This document shows positions 49,527 through 58,089 of a stretch of DNA of 64,000 nt, one piece after another. Under the pieces are notes generated by a model. That model was not told where the DNA came from. It did no database searches and was given only the letters and a program-made list of their open reading frames with translations. Position numbers and translations under genes: made by a program. Each line of letters starts with the position of its first letter. Positions within the stretch are counted from its first letter, which is position 1. The DNA comes from Mycobacterium sp. ITM-2016-00317 (lineage in GTDB: Bacteria > Actinomycetota > Actinomycetes > Mycobacteriales > Mycobacteriaceae): positions 4,836,001 to 4,900,000 of the forward strand of contig NZ_CP134399.1 in NCBI RefSeq assembly GCF_002968295.1. Reading direction: 5' to 3'.

Positions 49527-50201
49527 TTAGGCGAAGCTCCCCTCCAGGGGTTCGAAGGTGACGCGCTGACGAAACAGGCGCCAGCGCTCCACGCGTCTGA
49601 ATTGTCGTGTCCATCCGGCTCTTTCAGCCACCTTGAACGTGCCGAGATTCTTCTCGCCCGCGACGCCGATTGCAGATCGCATGCCGAGTTTTCGAGCCTC
49701 GTCCAATATCTTGGTGCCGGCATCCATGAACACCCCCAGCCCTCGATGACGCTCCGACGTGAAAATGCCCTCGACCAACGCTTCACCCGGCTTGAGCACC
49801 GGAGCCAGTGGGCCCCACAGCGCTTGCATGCGCGGGTTGTCTTCGGCCGTGAACAGATACGCGATAAAACACACAGCTCCGTCGGGATCGACGGCGACCC
49901 AAGGCGCAGGAAGGTCGGAGTTCAACAGCCAACGCTGGTCCGCGCGATGTCGGGCAACCTCTGGGGGCAGGCCCGGGACGTCGGCGACCAGCGAAAGGTC
50001 ATCGTCGGGTTGAAGCTTTCGCACGACCAGGGGAATCTTCGCCGACGGCGCAGGAAAAGGGACACTCAGGTCATCGCGAATTCCGATCGACACCGTAGTC
50101 GAGTGGAAACGCTTGCGCGCGGTCCGCCATAGCCACCGGCGTCCCCGCCCGGTGCGCAGGAGCTCGATGAGGAGTCCGATGTTGTCCCGGAGTCGCTTCA
50201 T
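49527..50201 (-). CDS. GNAT-family N-acetyltransferase
   Basis: About 224 residues. A basic N-terminal segment (MKRLRDNIGLLIELLRTGRGRRWLWRTARKRF) precedes a GNAT core: PWVAVDPDGAVCFIAYLFTAEDN, ALVEGIFTSERHRGLGVFMDAGTKILDEARKLG with an acetyl-CoA-loop-like RHRGLG, and GVAGEKNLGTFKVAERAGW. Substrate unknown; the context suggests a sugar or small amine. Start ATG 50201 is preferred. It lies just outside the left end of the polysaccharide cluster, pointing the same way. Confidence 0.78.
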   Translation of the reverse strand: MKRLRDNIGLLIELLRTGRGRRWLWRTARKRFHSTTVSIGIRDDLSVPFPAPSAKIPLVVRKLQPDDDLSLVADVPGLPPEVARHRADQRWLLNSDLPAPWVAVDPDGAVCFIAYLFTAEDNPRMQALWGPLAPVLKPGEALVEGIFTSERHRGLGVFMDAGTKILDEARKLGMRSAIGVAGEKNLGTFKVAERAGWTRQFRRVERWRLFRQRVTFEPLEGSFA

Positions 50202-50507
50202 GCGGTTTCGCCACCGCGTCCGGGGCCTGCTTGAACATCGCCGGCTCGACAACCGAAGTTCGCCCAAACCATCGGAATCGGATCACTCGCCACGTCTTTC
50301 CCCCTCAACGACCGTGTGCCCAGATGTCAACCACGCCCCCCGTTGCGAGACGCTATCACGCGCCATGATGTGGTGTTTTCGTCTCAGCGAACTTCGTTCG
50401 GTGAAACGACGACCGATATGCAACGGCCCATCCTCAACGGTTGATCTGACCACCGGTGACGCACTCAGCCTCCGTTGCTGTGCTCTCCGCTGCGGTACCG
50501 TATCGAC
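50202..50507. other. Divergent promoter region
   Basis: 306 bp between divergent starts. On the plus strand TACCGT (50496-50501) ends 6 nt before ATG 50508, giving a leaderless promoter for the following gene. No other clear structure seen. Confidence 0.5.
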
Positions 50508-51452
50508 ATGCCAGAGGTCCGCCCCGTGGAGGTCCTGCCGATTGCCGAAGCCGACATACCTGAGGTGGCTGAATTCCTGCACAGCGAGATCGGGCCGGAA
50601 GTGTCAGCGGCCGACTGGCGTCGCGCCATGACCGCGACATGGGATTTCGTCCAACCCAACTACGGTTACCTCCTGCGCGATAACGGGCGCCTCGTCGGCG
50701 CGCATCTGGCGTTGTATTCAAAACGAACGATCGATGGCCGAGAGCACCGCATCTGTAACCTCGGGACCTGGTGCGTCGCAGAAGAACACCGCGCTGCCGG
50801 ATTGCGATTGCTGCGGAAACTGCTTCGCCAGAAGGGATACACCTTCACCGACCTGACGCCGAACCGCAAGATCGTGGCACTGAACGCCCGCCTCGGGTTC
50901 GCAAAACTCGACACGACGCGATCGCTGGCCCCCAACATTCCGTGGCCGTTGTGGTCGAGTGGGGTACGAGTTGTCCGTACCCCGAAGGGGATCGAGGACT
51001 TGCTCCACGGGCAAGACCGGACGATATATCTCGACCACTCCCGGGCTGCCGCTGCTCACCATGTGGTGCTCACCAAGGGTGAGCGCAGCTGTTACGTGAT
51101 GTTCCGGCTGGACTATGGCCGGATCAAGCGTCGACCGACGTTCGCGTCGATCCTCTATGTCGGCGATCCCGACGTGTTTCGGGACTGTGCGCCGCACTTC
51201 TACCGTTACCTTCTGCTGCGGCACGGGATACCCGCTACCTTGGGCGAGATCAGGGTGGTGGGGCACCGACTGCCGAGGTCGGTTCCGGTGGCAGGTCCGG
51301 CGAAGATGTACCTGTCCGATGACCTTGAGGCGGCCCAGATCGACGATCTCTACAGCGAGCTGACCTGTTTCGAGTTCCAGGGCCGCTTTCCCCATCACGA
51401 CGCACCGAAACCCGGCCTGTCGCACGTCTCGGAGAACGCGCTCGGCAGTTAG
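50508..51452 (+). CDS. GNAT-like acyltransferase, paralogue A
   Basis: 314 residues. The N-terminal half is GNAT-like: PIAEADIPEVAEFLHSEIG, NYGYLLRDNGRLVGAHLALYSKR, and CVAEEHRAAGLRLLRKLLRQKGYTFTDLTPN, then LNARLGFAKLD. The C-terminal half (about 165-300) has RGDRSYVMFR-like LTKGERSCYVMFRLDY and FLSDDL-like MYLSDDLEAAQIDDLYSEL. It is clearly homologous along its length to the gene at 57188-58078. ATG 50508 has a TACCGT -10 six nt upstream. It is convergent with the acyl carrier protein gene, overlapping it by 4 nt. Likely acylates or aminoacylates a sugar or carrier-bound group (inference). Confidence 0.78.
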   Translation: MPEVRPVEVLPIAEADIPEVAEFLHSEIGPEVSAADWRRAMTATWDFVQPNYGYLLRDNGRLVGAHLALYSKRTIDGREHRICNLGTWCVAEEHRAAGLRLLRKLLRQKGYTFTDLTPNRKIVALNARLGFAKLDTTRSLAPNIPWPLWSSGVRVVRTPKGIEDLLHGQDRTIYLDHSRAAAAHHVVLTKGERSCYVMFRLDYGRIKRRPTFASILYVGDPDVFRDCAPHFYRYLLLRHGIPATLGEIRVVGHRLPRSVPVAGPAKMYLSDDLEAAQIDDLYSELTCFEFQGRFPHHDAPKPGLSHVSENALGS

Positions 51453-51709
51453 TTCGTACTCTGCTCGACGAATTCGGCGAGAGAGCCGATCGTCTCGAAG
51501 ACGTCTCCAGTGAAGTCCTCGTCGTCGATCTCGAAGTCGAACTCTTTCTCCAGATTGACGGAGAGGGCGACAACGGCCATCGAATCGAGTTCCGGCATGC
51601 TGCCGAACAGTTCAGTGGACGCATCAAGGGTGTCGGCGCGATCCTGGATCGCGAGGGTCTTCACGAGTACCACCTTCACGCGTTCCAGCGTGTCCGTGCT
51701 GTAGGTCAT
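51449..51709 (-). CDS. Acyl carrier protein
   Basis: 86 residues, acidic, three or four helices. The phosphopantetheine site is Ser43 in GSMPELDSMAVVALSVNLEKEF (DSM in place of the common DSL). It should carry an acyl or aminoacyl group as a thioester. It is the last gene of the minus-strand cluster, 80 nt after the ATP-grasp gene and downstream of an AMP-forming ligase and a PLP decarboxylase. This context suggests it holds an amino acid during decarboxylation or transfer, rather than serving fatty-acid synthesis. Confidence 0.9.
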   Translation of the reverse strand: MTYSTDTLERVKVVLVKTLAIQDRADTLDASTELFGSMPELDSMAVVALSVNLEKEFDFEIDDEDFTGDVFETIGSLAEFVEQSTN

Positions 51710-51789
51710 CGAACTGCTTCCTCCCTAATGCGTTACAAAGCCTATAACCAGTGTGCGACCCGCGGTGCGGCCCCGGGGCGCGCGGTCGC

Positions 51790-52743
51790 TCAGTGGACAT
51801 CTCGGTTCGGTGCTTTGCAGACGAATTCGTCATTGAAACTGGCGCTCAAAATTTTCACCGCCTGCTCGCTCTCGGCCTTACCGAGGTGATTGGGCGGGCC
51901 ACACGGAGTGTTGTTCACATCGACGATGTAGATCTGCCCGTCGTCGACGTCCCTGAGGACGTCGAGCTCACCGAAATCCAGCCCGAGTTTCTTCGCGAAT
52001 TGCCGTATCAGGACCAATTCGTGATCCGAGAACGCCGAATCGGGGGATCCGACCTTGGCGCGGGCGTTCCGGTTGCTGAACCGATATCTCGCGTCGCGGT
52101 ACTTCCAATAGACAAGCGGTATCGAGCTGCCGACGATCGGAACCCTGATGTCGACAACCTCATCTCCGGTCGTGTTGTTTATCAGTCTCTGGAACACGAC
52201 ATCGTTTCTCGTAGTGATCGTCGGACATTCGATGAGAGTCCCGTCATGCATCGCGTTGTCGTCGGACTTCATGACACATGCCCCCTCGTATGTGCGGGGA
52301 TCGACGAAAGTGCCGTAGCCAAAGACGTCTCGAAAGACCTTCTCCACGTGGGTCTTGCTGATGTCGTTGCAGTGTTGATTCACCACGAAGTGGTCGTCGG
52401 AGAGTTCGGCGAGGAGTGGGTTGTGCCGACGTTTGGTCACATCCTCGAAGGACACCACCACATCCGGGCGAATCGTGGCCGAGGACGTGATCGTAAGGCC
52501 CAGTGAGTTGCAGATCTTGTAGAGGATCTGAGAGTAATCGGGGCGGTCCGGATGGAACAGAACGGTGGCGGCACGATGATTCTGGTCGAACCTCTTCCGA
52601 AGGTATTTCGTGCGGTATTTGATTCTCACTGTCGTTCCGATGATCCTGTCGTGATAGATCTTTCCCGCGTACTTGTAGGCAGGGTGCTCCTGGAGTTCTT
52701 TCACGGTGAACCCCCTGTCAGAAATGAAATCTCTCAGTCTCAT
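51790..52743 (-). CDS. ATP-grasp-fold ligase
   Basis: 317 residues. The C-terminal half shows the ATP-grasp metal-binding core: FGELDVLRDVDDGQIYIVDVNNTPCGPPNHL (Glu/Asp/Asn pattern), preceded by TTRNDVVFQRLINN and DIRVPIVG strands. The N-terminal part (AATVLFHPDRPDYSQILYKICNSLGL) resembles a pre-ATP-grasp domain. It should join a carboxylate to an amine or thiol with ATP. By position beside an acyl carrier protein and a PLP decarboxylase it recalls BtrJ of butirosin synthesis, which loads glutamate onto the carrier BtrI. It starts 4 nt after the decarboxylase gene. Confidence 0.78.
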   Translation of the reverse strand: MRLRDFISDRGFTVKELQEHPAYKYAGKIYHDRIIGTTVRIKYRTKYLRKRFDQNHRAATVLFHPDRPDYSQILYKICNSLGLTITSSATIRPDVVVSFEDVTKRRHNPLLAELSDDHFVVNQHCNDISKTHVEKVFRDVFGYGTFVDPRTYEGACVMKSDDNAMHDGTLIECPTITTRNDVVFQRLINNTTGDEVVDIRVPIVGSSIPLVYWKYRDARYRFSNRNARAKVGSPDSAFSDHELVLIRQFAKKLGLDFGELDVLRDVDDGQIYIVDVNNTPCGPPNHLGKAESEQAVKILSASFNDEFVCKAPNRDVH

Positions 52744-52747
52744 CGCG

Positions 52748-53974
52748 CTACACCAGTACTTCGGCGGGTGCGGGATGGCCCAGGAATGCAGTGGGGCTTG
52801 CGGTCAGACCGTAGGCGCCCGCCTGGAACAGCACGATCGAGTCGCCGATCTCGGCGTCCGGCAGCCGGACGCCGTCGCCCAGCAGATCCAGCGGGGTGCA
52901 CAGGCAACCGACCACGGTCACCTCCGAGTCCGGCGCCTCGGTGAGGCGGTTACCGACCGCGATCGGGTAGTTCCGCCGGATCACCTGCCCGAAGTTTCCG
53001 GATGCGGCCAGCTGATGGTGCATACCGCCGTCGACGACGAGGTATGTACGGCCACGAGATATCTTGCGGTCGACGATCCGGGTGACGTAGACACCGCACT
53101 CCCCGACGATGTAGCGGCCGAGCTCGATCACCACCTTCGTATCCGGCAGCTGCGGCTGGATACGATCCTGTACGAGCTCGGTCAGATTGTTCCCGATCGC
53201 GCCGAGGTCGAGCGGAGAGTCCTTGTCGAAGTAGGGGATACCGAAACCGCCGCCGAGATTCACATACCGGACCGGGGCGGGCGACTTGTCGGCCAGTCCG
53301 AGAACAAGCTCCACCGTCTTCTGCTGTGCCTCACAGAGAATCTCGGCATTGAGGTTCTGCGAACCTGCGAACACATGGAACCCGAGGAACTCCAGATCGG
53401 CGGTGTCGACCAGGCTGAGCAGTTCGGGCACCTGTTCGGCGTCGACACCGAACTGCTGTGGCCCCCCGCCCATTCGCATCCCGGAGCCCTTCACCTGGAA
53501 GTCGGGATTCACCCGGACCGCGACGCGCGGTCGCACCCCCAACATCTCTCCGGCCTCGATGACACGTCGGGCTTCCGTCGAGGATTCCATCTCGATGGTC
53601 ACACCCGCCGCGACGGCCTGTGCGATCTCCGCGACGGTCTTGCCCGGTCCGGCGAAGCTGATCCGGTCCGCGGACAGCGGAGTGTCCAGGGCGGTTCGCA
53701 TCTCGAGCGTCGAGGCCACATCCAGGGCATCGACCAGGCCGGCGAGGTGTTGCACGACCGCCGGCATTGGGTTTGCCTTGACCGCGTAGCTCAGATGTAT
53801 CGCCGACGGCAGCGCGGCGCGCAATGCCGCGACACGATCACTCAGCAAGCGCCTGTCGTAGGCGAAATAGGGCGTCGACCCGACGCGGGCGGTAAGTCGG
53901 TCGAGTGGCATTCCACCGACCGCGAGTTGCCCTTCGGCGGTGCCGAAGGCAGCGATCATCGGGCGCAGGTTCAT
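52748..53974 (-). CDS. Fold-type III PLP-dependent decarboxylase
   Basis: 408 residues of the alanine-racemase-like/diaminopimelate-decarboxylase family. PLP lysine is Lys66 in HLSYAVKANPMPAVV. A glycine loop occurs in YVNLGGGFGIPYF, a phosphate-binding region in ELGRYIVGECGVYV, and the dimer-interface Cys in GCLCTPLDLLGDGV. It should decarboxylate a D- or L-amino acid or a carrier-bound one. The overall sequence resembles the decarboxylase family associated with exosortase-A polysaccharide loci, and by context BtrK. The ligase gene upstream overlaps its start by 4 nt. Confidence 0.88.
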   Translation of the reverse strand: MNLRPMIAAFGTAEGQLAVGGMPLDRLTARVGSTPYFAYDRRLLSDRVAALRAALPSAIHLSYAVKANPMPAVVQHLAGLVDALDVASTLEMRTALDTPLSADRISFAGPGKTVAEIAQAVAAGVTIEMESSTEARRVIEAGEMLGVRPRVAVRVNPDFQVKGSGMRMGGGPQQFGVDAEQVPELLSLVDTADLEFLGFHVFAGSQNLNAEILCEAQQKTVELVLGLADKSPAPVRYVNLGGGFGIPYFDKDSPLDLGAIGNNLTELVQDRIQPQLPDTKVVIELGRYIVGECGVYVTRIVDRKISRGRTYLVVDGGMHHQLAASGNFGQVIRRNYPIAVGNRLTEAPDSEVTVVGCLCTPLDLLGDGVRLPDAEIGDSIVLFQAGAYGLTASPTAFLGHPAPAEVLV

Positions 53975-55542
53975 GTGGCAAGCTCCTCGCGCAGTGCTGT
54001 CCGGTCGAATTTCCCGTTGGGTGAACGGGGGATCTCCGCACGAATCACGACGGAGCCGGGCACCATGTAGAGCGGCAGCCCGGAGCGCATCGCATCGAGC
54101 AGGGCATCGATGGCAAAGTCCTCGGCGGTCGGTGCCACCACCAGCAGCACCCGTTCCCCTAGCGCGGCGTCCTCGACACCGAGCGCCACCGCGTCGCGGA
54201 CCATGCCGGTGGCATAAGCGGCTTCTTCTATCTCGGTCGGGCTGACGCGGTACCCGGACGTCTTGATCATGTCGTCGCGGCGGCCGACGAAGTACAGGTA
54301 TCCGTCGGCGTCGGCGACCACCGCGTCGCCCGAAAAGACCGCGAGCTCCGGTGTGCGCCAGGGCTCGTCGCGCCCCGGAACCGGACGAAACCGTTCCGCG
54401 GTTCGTGCCGGGTCGTTCCAGTAGCCCAGCGCCACATGTGGACCTCGATGGACGAGTTCGCCCTCTTCGCCCGGATCACATGTCGACCCATCGGGCCGGA
54501 CCACGAGGATCTCGGCACCCGGGATGGCCTTGCCGATTGAGCCGGGCCGTTGATCGATCTGGGCGGGATCGAGGTAGGTAGATCGGAATGCCTCGGTGAG
54601 CCCGTACATGAGATACGGCTTCGCCGTGGGGAACACCTCACGTAGTCGGTCCAGGACCGGCTTGGGCATCCGGCCGCCGGTGTTCGCGAAGTACCGTAGC
54701 GAGGCCCGCGCGTTATCGGGCCAGTTCTGCTCTGCGATCTGGATCCACAGTGGTGGCACGCAGGTGAGGCCGGTCACCCGGTGCCGAGCGCAGAGCCGGG
54801 GAATGTCGCCGGGCAGAAGGTAGTTCGTCAGGATGACGTGGGCGCCGACCGAGAAAGATGTCGTCAGCTGGCTGAATCCCGCGTCGAAACTCAGCGGCAG
54901 CGCGGCCAGTAGGATGTCGTCCGCCGAGTTCTCCAGATACGTCGACACGCTCTCCGCGCCGGCGATCAGATTGCGGTGGCTGAGCACTACGCCTTTGGGC
55001 TTGCCCGTACTCCCGGAGGTGTACAGGATGGCCGCGATGTCGAGGTCGATGGCCGCGACCGGGTCAGGGCTGCCACCGTGTGCAGCGACCAGCTGATCCC
55101 AGCTCAGGGTCGGCAGTCGCCCGCCGGGGCCAGGCCCCCCGGCTCGGGCACCCACGAGCACGATGTTCTCGAGTGCCGGACAAATCGCCAGTTCGTCGGC
55201 CAACAGCGTCAGCCGATCGGGAGTGGTGACGAGGACGCTGACGTCGCAATCGCGCAGGATGTGGCCGACCTGCGGGGACCTCAGCAACGGGTTGATCGGC
55301 ACAAACACGCCGCCCGCCGACGATGCACCGAAGATGGCCGTCACCGTCTCGATCCTCTTGTCGAGGTAGACCGCGACTCGCTGTCCGCGCCCGACGCCGA
55401 GCTCGGTGAACCCAGCCGCCACGTCCTGCACCTGCGACCACAGCTCACCGTAGGTGAGCGTTGCCTTCTTGAACGTCAGCGCGGCGAGCTCGGGACAGGA
55501 CAGCGCGCGATCCTGAACGAGGTGATGGAGGTTTGTCCGCAC
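53971..55542 (-). CDS. AMP-forming acyl-CoA/aminoacyl ligase (exosortase-A-associated type)
   Basis: 523 residues. P-loop ILYTSGSTGKPKGVVLSH (about 172-190), LPLSFDAGFSQLTTSF, VTGLTCVPPLWIQIAEQ, YGLTEAFRSTYLDP, and the C-terminal PNGKFDRTALREEL with the catalytic Lys. The string LPGDIPRLCARHRVTGLTCVPP is close to what I recall for the AMP-ligase family found in exosortase-A loci. It probably activates a carboxylate for transfer to the carrier protein at 51449. Start GTG/ATG at 55542, 3 nt after the asparagine-synthase-fold gene. Confidence 0.87.
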   Translation of the reverse strand: MRTNLHHLVQDRALSCPELAALTFKKATLTYGELWSQVQDVAAGFTELGVGRGQRVAVYLDKRIETVTAIFGASSAGGVFVPINPLLRSPQVGHILRDCDVSVLVTTPDRLTLLADELAICPALENIVLVGARAGGPGPGGRLPTLSWDQLVAAHGGSPDPVAAIDLDIAAILYTSGSTGKPKGVVLSHRNLIAGAESVSTYLENSADDILLAALPLSFDAGFSQLTTSFSVGAHVILTNYLLPGDIPRLCARHRVTGLTCVPPLWIQIAEQNWPDNARASLRYFANTGGRMPKPVLDRLREVFPTAKPYLMYGLTEAFRSTYLDPAQIDQRPGSIGKAIPGAEILVVRPDGSTCDPGEEGELVHRGPHVALGYWNDPARTAERFRPVPGRDEPWRTPELAVFSGDAVVADADGYLYFVGRRDDMIKTSGYRVSPTEIEEAAYATGMVRDAVALGVEDAALGERVLLVVAPTAEDFAIDALLDAMRSGLPLYMVPGSVVIRAEIPRSPNGKFDRTALREELAT

Positions 55543-55545
55543 AGT

Positions 55546-57108
55546 TCACCCCGCTGCCGCAGGAGGCGCCGACAGCGTCTCCCGCCACGTCTCGACCGCG
55601 CCTTGGTAGCGCGGATTGATGCACTCGATCGCCCAGAGTGTCGGTAGCGGGCCGAGGTGCGTGTGGCTGTGGATCTCCAGCGGTCTGGTCGCCAGTGCCG
55701 GCGCGAGGCGCAACAGGTTCAGTTTGCGCAACACGCGGTAGGTGAAGGATCGCGACGATTCGGCTGCCGCGTCGAGGAGGTAGCTCAGGCGGGTACGCAG
55801 CGGCAGCCGCTGCGCCCGGGCGTAATCGCGAACGGCGTCCCGCGTCCGTGCCGTCCACGCGGCGTCCCCCGGCACGTGCAGGAGCGCGGTCGTCGCACGC
55901 TTCTTGTGCCCGAAGTCGTCGCGTGGCACACCGGCGTCCTCGGCGATGCGACGGGGAACGGGGCGGTCGTAGTCGGTTCCGGTCGACCAGGCCTTCATCG
56001 TGTCGCTCCGGGCAATCTCAAGGAGCTTCGGATGCCGGCGCGCGCCGATGAACGGAGCCGGCACATGAACGAAATCGGTTCGCAGCCGGAACTCGTTCAT
56101 CGAAGCGCCGCTCATATCCCCCCGGCGCAGCAACTCGTCGGGATAGGTGTGCAGGTCCCAGACCCGGCCTCCGTAATGGCCACTGAAGAAGACGGTCCGG
56201 CCTACCACGTTCTCCAATCCCGCCATGTTCAGATCTTCACCACTCATACCGGTCGCGAGGAACTCGGCTTCGGGGAATCCACCGGCGTCGCGGTACGCCA
56301 TTCGGTCGAACTCCTCGAGTTCATAGCCCAGAGCCGCCGCTATCGGCTTTCCGGAGTCGTCCTCCTGATGGCCACCCCGGGTGCGGGCGTGGGTGAAGGT
56401 GAACGCCTTGTCGCAACCGACCCGGCGGGCCAGGGCTGCCACCGCCGGGGAGTCGTAACCGGAGGAGATGGACGCCAGCGGCGAGTACGTCACCGAACGG
56501 CACGGCGCCACCGCGTTGTCCACCGTTCGCTCCAGGACGTCGGCGAGCAGTGCGACGTACTCGTCGTACGTCTCGTATGGCCGCCCTGAGGATTTGTCCA
56601 GGAAGGAGATCCGGCCGTCGTGGTGAAAGCGCACGTTGTGCACATAGACGAGGTGTGCTTCAGCCCCGCCCGGTCCGGGATCCCCGGTGAAGCGGACGGG
56701 GATGATCGTGTCGAACTCGCGGATGCCGTCATAGATGATCCCGGCGAAGTCGGTCGCGTAACCGGGATGGTGCGGATCGAGTTCTGCGCGGGCGGCCGCC
56801 AGGAGGAACACCAAGGAATTCGAGACCAGGATCTCGGCCCCGCGCCTGATGTACTGGATCCGCTCCAGGGTGTGACTCGGGGGCACGACGATCAGATCAT
56901 CTCCGGCGATCCGGCCGCCCGAGCCGAAAACGTCGACCGCATCGGCGAACCCGAAGGAGCGCGCGTCGCCAGCCCACGCTCCTTCGAAGAAACCGTCGTC
57001 ACGGACCTCGACGCTGGTGCCACACAGGAGTTCGGCATCGCCGCGACCCAGCCTCACACACCACGCCAACGGTGGGAGACCGGGTTCACAGCTGACGCTC
57101 ATTCGCAT
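55546..57108 (-). CDS. Asparagine-synthase-fold ATP-dependent amide-forming enzyme lacking a glutaminase Cys
   Basis: 520 residues. The central PP-loop reads SSGYDSPAV (215-223), the second of the usual SGGxDS glycines being kept in variant form, with FTFTHARTRGGHQEDDS following. The N-terminal part has the beta-sandwich look of class II amidotransferases but begins MRMSVSCEPG, with no Cys2 nucleophile, so it probably cannot use glutamine. Such enzymes (for example beta-lactam or carbapenam synthetases) make amide bonds with another amine. It could couple the carrier-bound amine to a uronic acid (inference). It precedes the ligase gene by 3 nt. Confidence 0.8.
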   Translation of the reverse strand: MRMSVSCEPGLPPLAWCVRLGRGDAELLCGTSVEVRDDGFFEGAWAGDARSFGFADAVDVFGSGGRIAGDDLIVVPPSHTLERIQYIRRGAEILVSNSLVFLLAAARAELDPHHPGYATDFAGIIYDGIREFDTIIPVRFTGDPGPGGAEAHLVYVHNVRFHHDGRISFLDKSSGRPYETYDEYVALLADVLERTVDNAVAPCRSVTYSPLASISSGYDSPAVAALARRVGCDKAFTFTHARTRGGHQEDDSGKPIAAALGYELEEFDRMAYRDAGGFPEAEFLATGMSGEDLNMAGLENVVGRTVFFSGHYGGRVWDLHTYPDELLRRGDMSGASMNEFRLRTDFVHVPAPFIGARRHPKLLEIARSDTMKAWSTGTDYDRPVPRRIAEDAGVPRDDFGHKKRATTALLHVPGDAAWTARTRDAVRDYARAQRLPLRTRLSYLLDAAAESSRSFTYRVLRKLNLLRLAPALATRPLEIHSHTHLGPLPTLWAIECINPRYQGAVETWRETLSAPPAAAG

Positions 57109-57187
57109 AGCGGATCCTTACGTGACGGGTGGAGCGGACCTGAGGTGCCCTGCAGCCAGGTGTCGTGCGCACGCTCAACTGATCGAG

Positions 57188-58078
57188 TCATTCCAAACAC
57201 GTCAATTCGCTGTAGAGATAGTCCACCTGTGCTGCGTCGACGTCGTCGCTGAAGTACATCCTGGGACGGCCCGGAACCGATACCGACCTGGGTGGGCGTC
57301 GCCCGGCGACCCTGACCTCCACCAATGTCGCCAGAATTCGTTGCCTCACCAACAGGTACCGGTGGAAATGCGGCGCCCACCGCGTGAACAACTCGGTGTC
57401 GCCGACGTGAAGTATTGAGGCGAGAACCCAGAGATGCCTGTACCGCTCACGCCGGTACATCACATAGCAGTTCTGATCGCCGTCGGTGAGCACGACGTGG
57501 CGCGCGGCCGTCGTCGCGTGGTCGCGGTAAATCTGTTGGTCCCGGCCCGAGAGCAGCCCATCGATTTCGTTCGTGGTGTCGATGACCCGGACCCCTCGCG
57601 ACCACACCGGCCAGGGCAAATTGGGCACCAGCATCGTCGCGGTGTCGAGCGCGGCGAACCCGAGCCGCGTGTTCAATGTCACGACATTCGGGTTCGGGGT
57701 GAGATCCGTGAAGGTGTAACCCTTTTGGCGGAGCAGCGACCGGAGCAGGCGCATTCCGGACGCGCGGTGCGGTTCTTCAACACACCACACACCGAGGTTG
57801 CAGATACGTCGCACGCGGTCATCGATTACACGTTCCGAGTACAGCGCGAGATGCACGCCGACGACACGCCCGTTTTCGCGCAGCAGATAGCCGTGGTTGG
57901 GCTGCTCAACGGCCCAGGGCGGGTTCATCACCCGTAGCCAATCGGTGACCGGTCTGGTTCTCGTGACGCCGAGGTTCAAGAACTCGGCATGCAAGAACTC
58001 GGCAACCGTCCGCACGTCGGCATCGGTGATCGGCTTGACCTCGAGGACTGGAACGTTTGACACGAACAGCTTGGACAC
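57188..58078 (-). CDS. GNAT-like acyltransferase, paralogue B
   Basis: 296 residues, paralogue of the gene at 50508-51452: ITDADVRTVAEFLHAEF, NHGYLLRENGRVVGVHLALYSER, ICNLGVWCVEEPHRASGMRLLRSLLRQKGYTFTDLTPN, LNTRLGFAALD and [19 protein letters not shown] match its counterpart throughout. I place the start at GTG 58078 (MSKLFVSNVPVLEVKP), 8 nt after GGAG; longer reading into the SGNH gene is in the wrong frame for that gene. It is embedded in the minus-strand cluster. Confidence 0.78.
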   Translation of the reverse strand: MSKLFVSNVPVLEVKPITDADVRTVAEFLHAEFLNLGVTRTRPVTDWLRVMNPPWAVEQPNHGYLLRENGRVVGVHLALYSERVIDDRVRRICNLGVWCVEEPHRASGMRLLRSLLRQKGYTFTDLTPNPNVVTLNTRLGFAALDTATMLVPNLPWPVWSRGVRVIDTTNEIDGLLSGRDQQIYRDHATTAARHVVLTDGDQNCYVMYRRERYRHLWVLASILHVGDTELFTRWAPHFHRYLLVRQRILATLVEVRVAGRRPPRSVSVPGRPRMYFSDDVDAAQVDYLYSELTCLE

Positions 58079-58089
58079 CGTGGATGCTC

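Noticed and set aside
51449-51709. Fatty-acid-synthase or polyketide carrier protein
   Set aside because: No ketosynthase, acyltransferase or reductase gene is nearby; the neighbours point to amino-acid loading.
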